A stretch of DNA of 64,000 bases from Sorghum bicolor (lineage: Eukaryota; Streptophyta; Magnoliopsida; Poales; Poaceae). Positions 23,929-33,888 of the stretch are shown here, in pieces. The stretch spans positions 57,523,341 to 57,587,340 of the forward strand of contig NC_012874.2 of assembly GCF_000003195.3 (NCBI RefSeq). Direction: 5' to 3'. The stretch's first letter is position 1. Each line of letters begins with the position of its first letter. The translations under genes and the position numbers were made by a program. The notes under the pieces were generated by a model. The model saw only the letters and a program-made list of their open reading frames with translations, did no database searches and had not been told where the DNA came from.

Positions 23929-26900
23929 ATGGCCCAACATAATTGTCGATTGCTAAACTGGAATGTGAGAGGGCTAAATGATGGCGTCAGACAAGATGCT
24001 GTAAATGAGCTTGTGAGAGATACAAGTGCCACAATTGTTTGTCTCCAAGAGACCAAGCTACAAATCATGGACCAGAGCGCCGTCAGTCAGACAGCAGGTC
24101 CAAAATTCGCTAACTCCTTCGCTGTGCTGCCTGCAGCACAAACCAGAGGTGGTATCCTGCTAGCTGTAAATGAGGACTTCTTCGATTTATCAGATATCCA
24201 TCTGTCCACAAATTCTATCACCGCGACAATTACCATGAGGGCGGACATGATAAAATGGCAGATTACTGTGGTCTATGGACCACAAGGAGATGCTGAAAAG
24301 ATTCAGTTCCTCCAAGAACTAAAAAGCATCCCCATTCCCGACCATGACAGATGGCTCGTTTTGGGGGATTTCAACCTTATATACCAAGCGGAAGACAAAA
24401 ATAATTCAAACCTCAATCGGCGACTGATGAATTCCTTCAAAGCAGCCTTAGATGTTATGCAGCTCAAAGAAATCAAATTAAATGGTCGTCGTTTCACCTG
24501 GAGCAATGAACAGACGAACCCAACGTTAACCAGAATCGATAGGCTCTTCTGCACTGCTGAATGGGATCTATTGTTTCCGGCTTGCTTCCTTCACTCCTTG
24601 CCGTCTCTTATGTCTGACCACACACCGCTTCTACTCCAAGGAGACCTTGACCATCGCCCCAACTCTTCCTTCCGATTTGAAAATTTCTGGACAGCTATGC
24701 CGGGGTTTCAAGACATGGTCCAAGACACTTGGGTCCGACCAGTTAACTCCCAGCTACCCCTTAAACGCCTCCACATCAAAATGGCAAGAGTAGCAAGAAG
24801 CATCAAAAAATGGCATAGAGACAAGATAGGGGACACCAAGCTGCAGCTAGCTATAATCAAAGAAATCCTGTTGCAACTGGAATTAGCGCAGGAATCCAGG
24901 ACGCTCACAGACCAAGAGTTGGACCTACGACGACGTCTCAAAATCCGCAGCACGGGTCTTGCGGCCATCGAGAAATCAAGGATAAGGCAAAGATCGAGGC
25001 TCACATATATCCGCTGTGGAGATGCTAACACAAAATTCTTCCACATAAGAGCAAGTGCCAAACGGAGAAAAAATTACATCCACTGCTTGCAAACAAATGA
25101 GGGGATGGCCTTCAGCCATGAGGAAAAGGAAAACGTAGCAGGAGAATTTTTTAGGAACCACCTAGGCACTTCCACCCAAAGGACCAGGACCTTTGATTGG
25201 CAGGCACTGGGATACAACCCACGAGATCTCTCAGAGCTAGAAGTGCCTTTCTCACAAGAGGAGATCAAGGAAACAATAACTTCAATGCCGTCGGATAAGG
25301 CCCCGGGCCCCGACGGATTCACTGGTGCCTTCTTCAAATCCTGTTGGGAGATCATCAAAGATGATGTCACGGTGGCCATAAATAATTTGTTCCATCTGAA
25401 CTCCCAGGGTTTTGAGCTCATGAACTCGGCGAACATAGTCCTACTCCCAAAAAAGGAGGACGCACTGCAGATCACAGACTACAGACCCATCAGTCTTATA
25501 CACAGTTTTGCAAAGATCTTCTCAAAGCTCTTGGCCAACCGGCTCGCCCCCCTTCTCAACTCGCTGGTTTCCAATTGTCAAAGTGCCTTCATTAAGAAGA
25601 GAAGCATCCACGATAACTTCTTATATGTGCATACCACAGTACAAAAGTTGCACAAACAAAAAACTCCGGCCCTCTTCATGAAACTAGATATCCAAAAAGC
25701 TTTCGACACGATTAACTGGAGTTACCTGCTTGAGGTGCTCCAGGCATTGGGCTTTGGACCACGTTGGCGTGAATGGATATCCATCCTCTTCCGCACAGCC
25801 ACCTCGACGGTATTGTTGAACGGCCAGCGAGGGCCTAACTTCAGCCACAGTAGGGGGGTCCGACAAGGTGACCCTCTATCACCCATGCTCTTCATCCTGA
25901 CCATAGATCCCCTACAACGGCTGCTTGAGCTGGCCACACAACATGGAATCCTCTCTCCTCTACCACCGGCTGCAGCAAGATGGAGGATCTCCATGTATGC
26001 AGATGATGCAGCCATCTTCTTAAACCCCATAAAAGAAGATCTAGAAGCTACCAAAATGGTCCTACAAGCTTTTGGAAATTTCTCAGGCCTACACATAAAT
26101 TTACAGAAAAGCTCAATCCACCCAATCAGATGTGAAGAGGTGGACTTGGACCACATCCTATCCTCTTTTGCGAGAACCAGAGGTGCTTTCCCTTGCCGAT
26201 ACCTAGGACTGCAGCTGCATGTCCGTAAGCTTCAGAAAATACATGTGCAACCACTTATAGAGCGCATTGGCCAAAGACTGCCTGGGTGGAAAGGGAGATG
26301 GCTAAATAGAGCTGGTCGCCTCACTCTAGTCTCCTCGGTCCTCTCCATGCCGACCTACCATCTCACTGTGTTCCCCCTAGCAGCTTGGGCCAGGAAGAAA
26401 ATCGATAGAATCAGGAGATCATTCCTCTAGAAAGGAGAAGATAATGCAAACGGCGGTCACTGTCTAGTGAATTGGCCAACAGTAGCCAGACCCAAAGACC
26501 TTGGTGGTTTGGGGATACTGGATCTGGAAAAATTTGGTAGGGCGCTTCGCCTACGTTGGCTTTGGCAAGATTGGGTGGACGAATCCAAACCTTGGGCAGG
26601 CGCAGAGCTGCCGTGCAGCGAAGCCGACCGACTGCTATTCAACTCATCAACTAAGGTCACGATTGGCGATGGCGCAAAGGCTCGTTTCTGGCACAGGAGC
26701 TGGCTGGACGGTGAAGCACACAAATATTTGGCACCACACTTATTTGACTTGGTGAGATGTAAAAACAAATCGGTCCAGCAGGAGCTTCACAACTATAGTT
26801 GGATACGTTCGCTACGGGGCAGGATCACCTCCGCTGTCCAAGTCGAGGAGTTTGTCTCCCTTTGGATAAGGTTACAAAGCATCCAGTTGACACCGGGCGT

Positions 26901-27495
26901 TCGTGACTCCATAATCTGGAGGTGGACAGCCGATGCTTCTTACTCCACCCGTTCAGCATACAGGATCCAATTCCAAGGTTCCTATGACGGGTTCCGTAGC
27001 GAACTCATTTGGAAAGCACATGCTGAGAATAAAGGAAAGGTGTTTGCTTGGATAATGGTGCGAGAAAAAGTCTTAACAGCGGATAATCTTCAGAAGAGAG
27101 GATGGCCTCACCAGGACCAATGCGCCTTATGCAACGGACCTTTAGAATCATGCCTTCACCTATCACTCCTCTGCCCATTCGCCAAGACAGTATGGAACCA
27201 AGTTCTTTCATGGGAGCATTTCGATGCACAGTTGATCTGTCCCACTCAAGACCCACCTAACCTGAAGTCTTGGTGGCAAGAGGCCGCAAGCAAAATAGCG
27301 AAAGAAGAAAAAAGAGGCTTCAACGGGTTGGTCATCTACACACTATGGAACATATGGAAGGAAAGGAATAGGAGAATTTTTAACAACATCCAGGAGTCAG
27401 CAATGCAAGTGGCACTAAGGGTAAAGGAGGAGATCGAGCAAAGGAAAAGGGCTTTAGCTTGGGGAGGGACCAATGTCACAGGGGGCATCGTGTAA
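23929..27495 (+). pseudogene. LINE-B ORF2: endonuclease-reverse transcriptase, one premature stop
   Basis: The chosen ATG at 23929 (MAQHNCRLLNWNVRGLN) starts just before the endonuclease domain. Endonuclease motifs: ICLQETK, LVLGDFN, MSDHTPLL. Reverse transcriptase: KLDIQKAFDTINW, VRQGDPLSPMLF, SMYADDAAIFL. The zinc-binding RT-associated block follows (CALCNGPLESCLHLSLLC). The frame is open for 1189 codons except one TAG at 26428-26430, where relatives have Trp (SFL*KGED). No RNase H domain follows, unlike LINE-A. If the stop is real the product loses the zinc region. A single G-to-A change explains it. Confidence 0.85.
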
Positions 27496-27594
27496 TCCTT
27501 TTTGGGAGTTTTGGCCCTTTTGATCTGTACATAAACCTTTTTCCCCTCCTTAATTGAAAGGCAGAGCTCCTGCCATTAAGTTCAAAAAAAAAAA

Positions 27595-28820
27595 CTCCCT
27601 CCACTATTGTCTGAACTAGTGTCCAGCTGGTTTACTCGGGAGTTCACCAAACCAGCTGGCACAATAGCATTGGAGTTCTCAGGAGGCGCATTGAGGTCAG
27701 GGGTCTGTAAAGCCGGACTGGTTACCTTAGATTTCCTTTTCCTGGGTTGCCTAGTTTCATCAACTTGCATATCCAGGTGACGGCTCGCCCCTAACCCCTC
27801 CTTTTTATTCGCCTTCTACGCTGCCTCATCAGGTTTCTTAAGTGGTGATAGGACCTCTTGGTTCTCAGTTTCCCCAGCAGCAGACGAGTGTCGAGAAACG
27901 TCATCGCCCAAAGAAGACCTGGAATCACCTGATCTGCTATAATGTGTCCTTGGCGGTTTAGAAGCTGAGGAGGCACCACTGCCAAAGGATTCAGCAGCTG
28001 CGCCACCAAAGGATTGGACACGTTTTTTCCTATCCTCCGGTGCCCGGAGCTGGACGTCGTAGGGTAGTTTCCCGGACTCATCACAGATAGCTGGGTTACT
28101 GCATTCGAGTTCCGAGTGTCCAATGATTCCACATGCAAAACAGTAGTATGGAAGCTTTTCATACCGAGCCTGGAACCAACGCGGTTCCTCTGTTCTGTTC
28201 ATCCGGAGAAGCACCCCCCTGCGTACTGGTTTGCTAATCTCCATAGCCACACGAGCTCGCAGGAACGCCCCGCTAGCTTTCCCATCCACATCCACATCCA
28301 TCTTCACCACTGGGCCAAGCAGGCTCATGACCCGAGAGCCCCTTGTCTGATTCATCCATCCCAGCGGCAGATTGAGTATGCGCACCCATATTTCCATTCG
28401 ATCAAAAACAATTTCAGACGCACTAAGTCTTTCATCATAACTCTGCAAGATGACAGCATATTTCCCCACCATCCATGGCGTACCAGCCAGCGCCCTTTCC
28501 ATGTCGGCGCTGCATCTGAATTCTGCCACAAACAGGTTATCTCCTTTCTCCCCGATCGCACGAAATTTTAGGCCAACTGGGTTGCCCCACGCCGGCTTCA
28601 TTGCCGAGCGAACCGTGTTCACGTGGACCGGTGCCGGCGTAAGCACCTTGCCCACGATTGCCCATTCCACAGGAGGGGGCTCCGCCTCCTCCTCGTCTTC
28701 GGTAAAATCTGCAACGACCTCCTCATCCTCAGTCAGATTAAGACGTCACAGTAGCTCCGTGACATTAGGGTTCAGGGAAGCCCCTTCTACCCCCTTGCTG
28801 CTACCTCCTGCCGCCGCCAT
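27595..28820 (-). pseudogene. LINE-A ORF1: DUF4283 and zinc-knuckle protein
   Basis: ATG at 28820 (MAAAGGSSKGVEG). A TGA at 28746-28748 interrupts codon 25, then the same frame continues EDEEEVVADFTEDEEEAEPP and VEWAIVGKVLTP. DUF4283-type RRM-like segment: GDNLFVAEFRCSADMERAL, GKYAVILQSYDERL. Conserved PLGWMNQTRG and a CCHC knuckle (CFACGIIGHSELEC) follow. A Ser-rich tail ends at a stop at 27816. A frame shift gives the remaining C-terminus (RQPRKRKSKVTS...NAIVPAGLVN) up to the LINE-B poly(A). This is the RNA-binding protein of the LINE. Confidence 0.75.
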
Positions 28821-29278
28821 GCGTTCGGATCAGAGGGCAAGACAAAACGTGATCTGCGAGTATACAGTGCGCAGACACAAAAACCAGTCCCGACCCAGGG
28901 GTCCTAAGCGGCGCTGATCCCTAGGGGAATTTGTGGTCGGCAGCGCCAAAGACGGCTAACCGGCGATTTGCAGAGTCTAGCACCAACTGCACGTTGGTGG
29001 CGGGGCGTGGACACCGTGACCGGAGTGGTCGGCGGCGTTGCAGACCCAGATCACCCGTGGCGGCGTTCTAGATCGGGGTCGGGGTTGAGATCGCCTTCGT
29101 GGTCGCCAGGGAACGGTCTCCGCTAATCACGGACCTCATGACCCTGGTTTTGATTCCATGCAAGTAAAATTCATATGTATACATACATAACAGACTGAAT
29201 ACCATATATAGTAATGCTACGTATATAATGATTTAATTTTAAGAAAATCCCGCAGCAACGCGAGGGGAATTCACCTGG

Positions 29279-30087
29279 TTCCATAGGTTGCTGAATCTTA
29301 TCCAAATGGCATTGCACTTCCTCTCCTATTAAGCGACTTAGAGGCTCATAAAAAACCATAGTATTCTTACAAAATGCATTTGCTTGTTGTCTAAAGAAAT
29401 GATCAACAGGAACGAACATCTTTTTCTAATCAAATTGACAAGCCTTATGACCATTACATAGTGCCAAACCTTGGCACCCATATCCACAGGGGCGTGCTAG
29501 TCTACTATGTGTGCTCCATCAAACAAAGTTACCATATGCCATGAAGTCATGTATAGACCAAAGATAGACTCCCTTAATGTAAATTATTCCTTTACTAAAG
29601 AATCCCAAGAATTAACCCCTACCTGTAGGTCTTGATGTTCAACACGTAAGGGCTACATTAGAATGTTCAACTTTTTAACAGTGTGCTCAAGACCAGGAAC
29701 AATAAGGGAGAGGAAAATATACTCATGCCTTAAGTGTGTGCTAGGAAACAAGTTTAGTGGGGTCACAAACACAGCCAACATGAATAAGGAGCAACATTTT
29801 GATTAAATTGTGTGAAACCATTAGTCGCTATAAGGTAGTCGCACATTTCCTCTGTCCAATGCAAAGTCAGGGAGTCTTCTTCAAATTGCGGCCAAGCTTA
29901 GGGTGCACCATTTTACCACTTAGTGAGGGACTAGGTGCACACATTAATTTGGATGTCTCAATATGTAGATACAGCCTTTGCAGCCTATCTTTAATGGAAA
30001 GATAAACACAAAACTCCACGCGGAACCTTCTTCCGGTCATTCTTATATCGATTGGCACCATAAAAGTTAGATTTCTCTTTATTCTTA
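29279..30087 (-). pseudogene. CACTA TNP2-type transposase, middle piece
   Basis: The minus strand from 30087 reads NKEKSNFYGANRYKNDRKKV (the family's CxxCGxSRYK...KKVP block without its cysteines), then DRLQRLYLHIETSK. After broken frames comes VDHFFRQQANAFCKNTMVF (family: LPxDHPFRxxxxAFxK) and DKIQQPMEP at 29290. It joins in frame to the piece at 50115 across Helitron 2 and to the piece at 16470 across Helitron 1. Several frame breaks lie between 29450 and 29940. The protein would excise the CACTA element by binding its ends. Confidence 0.75.
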
Positions 30088-30119
30088 CTAGCAAAAGTGC
30101 CCGTGCGTTGCAACGGGTA

Positions 30120-31716
30120 GTTATCCGCTTTAACTTCTAAATCAATATATGCTCACTTATAGTTTTCTCACTCACCATCCTTGGTGTACTCAACTACTTA
30201 TAAACATAGATTTATCAACGGCACGCTCAGAGAACATATTCACATGGCAGCCTAGGCGTCTTAGAGCTAAGAAAGTATTGTGTGCTATCATTTAGGTCTG
30301 TAGTCAAGAAACCTCCGTAATTACACAAAAGCAGCTGAAGATGAACACACCAACTATGTGGAATTTGTACAAAACAAAAGGAAAAGAAAAAAATAATGGA
30401 CTGTTAATTTATTTGTCAACAACTAAGCATCAGCTTTTGGAAAGTTGAATTTGGATAAACCCTCCACCTGCAACCAAATACTCAATCAAAATCCTTAACA
30501 TTGGTCAGGCACTATGAGATTTTTTGCTTGTTTTGCATTGAACTCTTGTTTATTTGACATGGTCATCTCTTGGCGCTGTAGTGCCAGCATTGCTCTCCCC
30601 AAAGCAATGACACATTATGTCTATGTTGATAGCGGTAGAGGCGTTGGTGTCCGTGCGTTGCAACAGAAAAAAAAATGATTTAGCTGAGTAATTAGGTGAT
30701 AACTTTACTCATGACTATTGCCAATTATTTAAAAAATTGATAGCTCAACAAGATGCTAGGATGTACAGTGAGTGGTTGTTTAGTTTAGAGAGTTTAAAAA
30801 CATTTCCTAGCATTGGATTTTTGTAGAGCATCCAACTAAACAATCCTAGCTCTAATCCTATAACCAAATAATCCCTAGGGCCTTTGTTTGCATGTAGTCG
30901 GTTTTGTATCAATCCACATGTGTTGGGGTGGATTAGTGGAACTTGAACTAAATTTCATCACAACGTATATGAATTGAGATGAATTCAAAAACATCCAAAC
31001 AAGCCATGCATCGATGCCATAGAGCATGGATATATTGACGCAGTGTAAAAGACTATCATTTAGGACGTGATTATATTCATTGTGCTTCATCCAAAATAAA
31101 TAATTAAATAATTATCCAACAAATTATATAAAAAAATTAATATTGAGAATATGATTATATTCATTGTGCATTCTAACAACCAAACTAAGTAATAAAATAA
31201 AATTAACAACCAAACTAAGCAATAAAATAATTATCCAAATTAATAAATAAGTCGTCCTTACCAGATCCTTTTATTGATGATTGTTGCGGCCGATGGAACC
31301 GACAGGGCGACAGCGAGATCGTGGAGTCTTGGACTAAGACACGTCGGTCACCGTTACTGGTGCCTGGCAAGTGGATACCGATGCTTGGCGTGCAATGCAC
31401 CAGTGTGACAACGCAGACGTGGACGATCGTGGGCAAGCGATGGCTGGTTGCCGATGCATCGGTCCGCAACGAGGCAGCGTAACTCTGAACTTGAAACGTT
31501 TCAATATCTGATCTCCACTGTGGAAGGTGGTATGACAGTCCAAAAACTTTTTTTTTAGAATTGTCCAAAAGCAAAAGGTGAAAAGGCAAAACATAAATGG
31601 CCCATACGTCTAGTGACTTAAGCCCACAAGAGGCCCAGCCCAAGTACCCGTTGGATGGATCTTTTTCCTCTTCTGTCAGCTAAGGACGTTCAAGCAGAAA
31701 AACTGACATGGCTTTT
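30120..31716. other. Helitron 2 interior
   Basis: No gene is recognised. The region includes a likely MITE at 30878-31005, a small inverted repeat around 30772-30833 (ggttgtttagttt / aactaaacaatcc), and duplicated gattatattcattgtgc near 31065 and 31152. The GC-richer part 31250-31480 could be a captured gene fragment, but no domain is recognisable. Confidence 0.35.
30878..31005. mobile_element. MITE-like element
   Basis: 128 bp bounded by gggcctttgtttg and its inverted counterpart caaacaagcc, with an AT-rich interior containing ggggtggatta. The ends resemble those of hAT-type grass MITEs. The target duplication is not clear. Confidence 0.35.
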
Positions 31717-31782
31717 TATATCTATATATCTATATCTATATCTATATCTATATCTATATCTATATCTATATCTATATCTATA
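31717..31782 (+). repeat. (TATATC)n microsatellite at a Helitron terminus
   Basis: About ten hexamer copies of tatatc/tctata run into the Helitron 3 start TCTATACC at 31777. Confidence 0.9.
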
Positions 31783-31919
31783 CCTAATAATAAATTGCCA
31801 AAATTTCAGTCTGCCCTGATTCTTCTGCCCCTCCATCAGCGGAGACTCTACTCAACAACCATCGCACGTCGCCCTGCTTCGCTCTGCCTCTTTTCTAATC
31901 GAACTGCTCCGAGGAAATC

Positions 31920-32026
31920 ACGCATCCTGGATCTACTCGGTCACGGTCTGCGCCACTGAACCAAGGCAAACACAAACTCTAGTTGGAACACGCATCCTTG
32001 ATCTGCTCGGTCACGGTCTGTGCCAC
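31920..32026 (+). repeat. Direct repeat of 37 bp, spacing 70
   Basis: acgcatcctggatctactcg continues to cgccac at 31956, and a copy with four differences occupies 31990-32026. It lies in a GC-richer patch that may be a captured fragment. Confidence 0.6.
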
Positions 32027-32082
32027 CGCCCCGCCCACCCCGCGTTCTCCATCCCACTCCATCAGTGTCATATCATTTTTCA

Positions 32083-32476
32083 GGGGGTGTTTAGTTCTCC
32101 TTTTTTTAAAAAAAAGACTTTAGGTTTTGGTTCATCATTTTGCAAAACAAAACTAAACACTATGTAAAATTTTTTAGTAAAAGAGTGATTATTCTCTATT
32201 TTAGATTTTGCTCTCAATAGACAAAAAAACCCTAAAAAGAGCCTCAAGAGGCTCGTGAGGGCAATAAATTCTATATTTTAGATGAAACTAAACATTACCC
32301 TAAATTTTTTGGTATTTTACCCAAAAAGAGCCTTAATAGACTCTCATGAGGGTAATAAATTCTGCATTTTAGATGGAACTAAACACGACCCTAAAAATTT
32401 TGGTATTTTACATTTCATCACTCCAAAGTAGTTGGCATTTTGCATTTTGGATTCTATGGGGAACTAAACACCCTCT
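32083..32476. mobile_element. MITE with ggggtgtttagtt termini
   Basis: Left end gggggtgtttagttctcc and right end ggggaactaaacaccctc are inverted matches. The interior has two tandem copies of a block including agaggctcgtgagggcaata / agactctcatgagggtaata (period about 100 bp). The target duplication is unclear. Confidence 0.55.
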
Positions 32477-32623
32477 TAGAGTAGGTTATCTTTTTAAGAA
32501 ACATGGTTTCTTGTTAAGAAATCATTTTATGCCCGTGCGTTGCAACGGGAGAAAAACATTGGTCATAGAAAATGATGACATAATATTACATATCTATTTA
32601 TATTTATCCTTTTTATAAAATTT

Positions 32624-33336
32624 TGTTGGTGCAAAAGCTGATATGCAAACACAAAGGGCTAATACCCGATTCCAACGTTAAGGCGTGCCAGCCGATTTGA
32701 CCTTACAATCGACAAAGGTGGTAACTCGAACACTTTGGTCCCGACAACAGCGATGCGCCCGGATGTCACGGCCAAGAGGTGCTCACGCGGAACTTGAGAG
32801 CACGCCGAGCTTAAGTCGACGAATTTCTAAGAACTCGTAGTAAAAAAGGAAAATATGAGGAAGTCATCGAAAAGTAGATGCTGGAATATGAGTAAAAACT
32901 TGTGTTTGATTGATTGATAGATCCCTCATTACATTGCCCTAGGGTCTACATTTATACCCTGTCCAAAGAGCTACAACCAGACACGACTAGGATTCAAATT
33001 CTAAATTAAACGGAAACCGTGTACAAAACGAATTCTAATAACTAAGGAAAACACTAAACTGCCCCCCCCCATAACTGATCGGGACACCACCACGAATCAA
33101 TCGGCAACTTCCACGCTTTCCTCCAGAGTCATCGGCAGACTACTCGTTACGGCCATCGGCAAATACTGGCACTGGTCATCGGCACGAATATACTATCACT
33201 TTTGGACTTGGTCATATTCGGTTGTCTTCCCATTGGCAACTTCCCTGCAGACTGGACAACTGCTCCATCTGCCGATCTACATCTCATTAACTCCAGATTC
33301 CTATCAAAAGATACGTGCCCAAAAACGGTGTCAACA
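32624..33336 (-). repeat. 3' LTR of Tat element
   Basis: 713 bp. It matches the other LTR closely but lacks about 15 bp near 33240 (ctccttcgtcgacaactt region of the partner). Contains several ATCGGCA motifs around 33130-33185 and a run of ten C at 33061-33070. Confidence 0.9.
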
Positions 33337-33351
33337 CATGCCCCCCAATTT
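33337..33351 (-). other. Polypurine tract of Tat element
   Basis: On the minus strand AATTGGGGGGCATG directly precedes the LTR start TGTTGACA. Confidence 0.75.
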
Positions 33352-33888
33352 CGGAGTATAAAATCATTAATGCTCCGAAATTCTCTGCAGTAATGACGCC
33401 TTTCCGCAATTATTTCTCCCAATTTGGCAACCAGTCACCAAATCTAAACAACTTCGGCCTGATTCTTCCGCAGATTCCTCGAATCTCTCAACCTTAATCA
33501 AATCTCTCCACTATATGCGCTCATCGGTAATATTACCGTTAGAGAGAACTACCGATGGGCCGACCAGGCGATCTTGCACAGTAAAATATCTCATCATGAC
33601 CGTTTGCTGTCAAATCACCTGCGCAATCCCTTGATTACCGTGCGAACAGTTACCATATCCACCTGAACACCCTCGAATTTCACGGATGCGGCAAAGAGAT
33701 AAGTCAGATTTGCCTCTTCTCGTTTTGTCCTATAAATACTTCCTTCTCTAGTACTCCTTCTCCATCTTGTCATTCTACAGCCCAAAATCCACCTTCCTAG
33801 CGGCGGCATTGCCCAAGATCTCCAAGAACTTTAGCAAGAACCTCCTTCACCAATCCTCCAAGTCCTCGATCCTCTTCCTCACGAAGAA

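Larger units (their letters stand above)
20750..27594 (+). mobile_element. LINE-B: nearly intact L1-type LINE inserted in LINE-A
   Basis: Plus-strand element with 5' leader, ORF1 (20983-23509), ORF2 (23929-27495) and a 3' UTR ending in an 11-base A-run (27584-27594). It separates ORF1 and ORF2 of LINE-A, so it inserted after LINE-A. Coding damage is light: one frameshift in ORF1 and one stop in ORF2. The 5' end is not defined closely (between 20747 and 20982), and I could not find a convincing target duplication beside the poly(A). The leader and ORF1 are markedly GC-rich compared with ORF2. Confidence 0.8.
16797..29156 (-). mobile_element. LINE-A: L1-type non-LTR retrotransposon, full-length but split
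   Basis: A minus-strand LINE whose 3' poly(A) (T-run on the plus strand at 16797-16804) sits directly against catgcaagtcaaattc (16781-16796). The same 16 bases with one change (catgcaagtaaaattc) follow its 5' end at 29157-29172. This target duplication fixes both ends. Gene order on the minus strand is 5' UTR (29156-28821, GC-rich), ORF1 (28820 leftwards), ORF2 (20746-16826). A plus-strand LINE, LINE-B, sits between ORF1 and ORF2. ORF2 has stops, frameshifts and an internal deletion, so the copy is dead. Confidence 0.85.
16480..29278 (+). mobile_element. Helitron 1 (non-autonomous), interrupting the CACTA transposase
   Basis: The 3' end is clear: a GC hairpin (cccgcagcaacgcgagggg, 29250-29268) followed within ten bases by CTGG (29275-29278) and a host T, as Helitrons require (CTRR|T). 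Transposase coding (TNP2) abuts it on the right and resumes left of about 16470, so the insertion is bracketed by one gene. The 5' end is only placed to about 16465-16490. tctctcttcatacaagg is there and a near copy follows 53 bases on, but a clean A|TC start was not found. Own sequence is short (about 16480-16796 and 29157-29278). The rest is the LINE-A insertion. No Rep/helicase is present. Confidence 0.55.

Noticed and set aside
27584..27610. Target duplication for LINE-B next to its poly(A) (ctccctccact)
   Set aside because: No convincing match was found near 20750-20980. A weak similarity to actccgccaacac at 20826 is not enough.
31717..31782. Short tandem array as a CRISPR-like or centromeric repeat
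   Set aside because: A plain hexamer microsatellite without unique spacers.
32532..32552. GCCCGTGCGTTGCAACGGG as a further Helitron end
   Set aside because: No CTRR within the expected distance on either side, so only the hairpin core is present.
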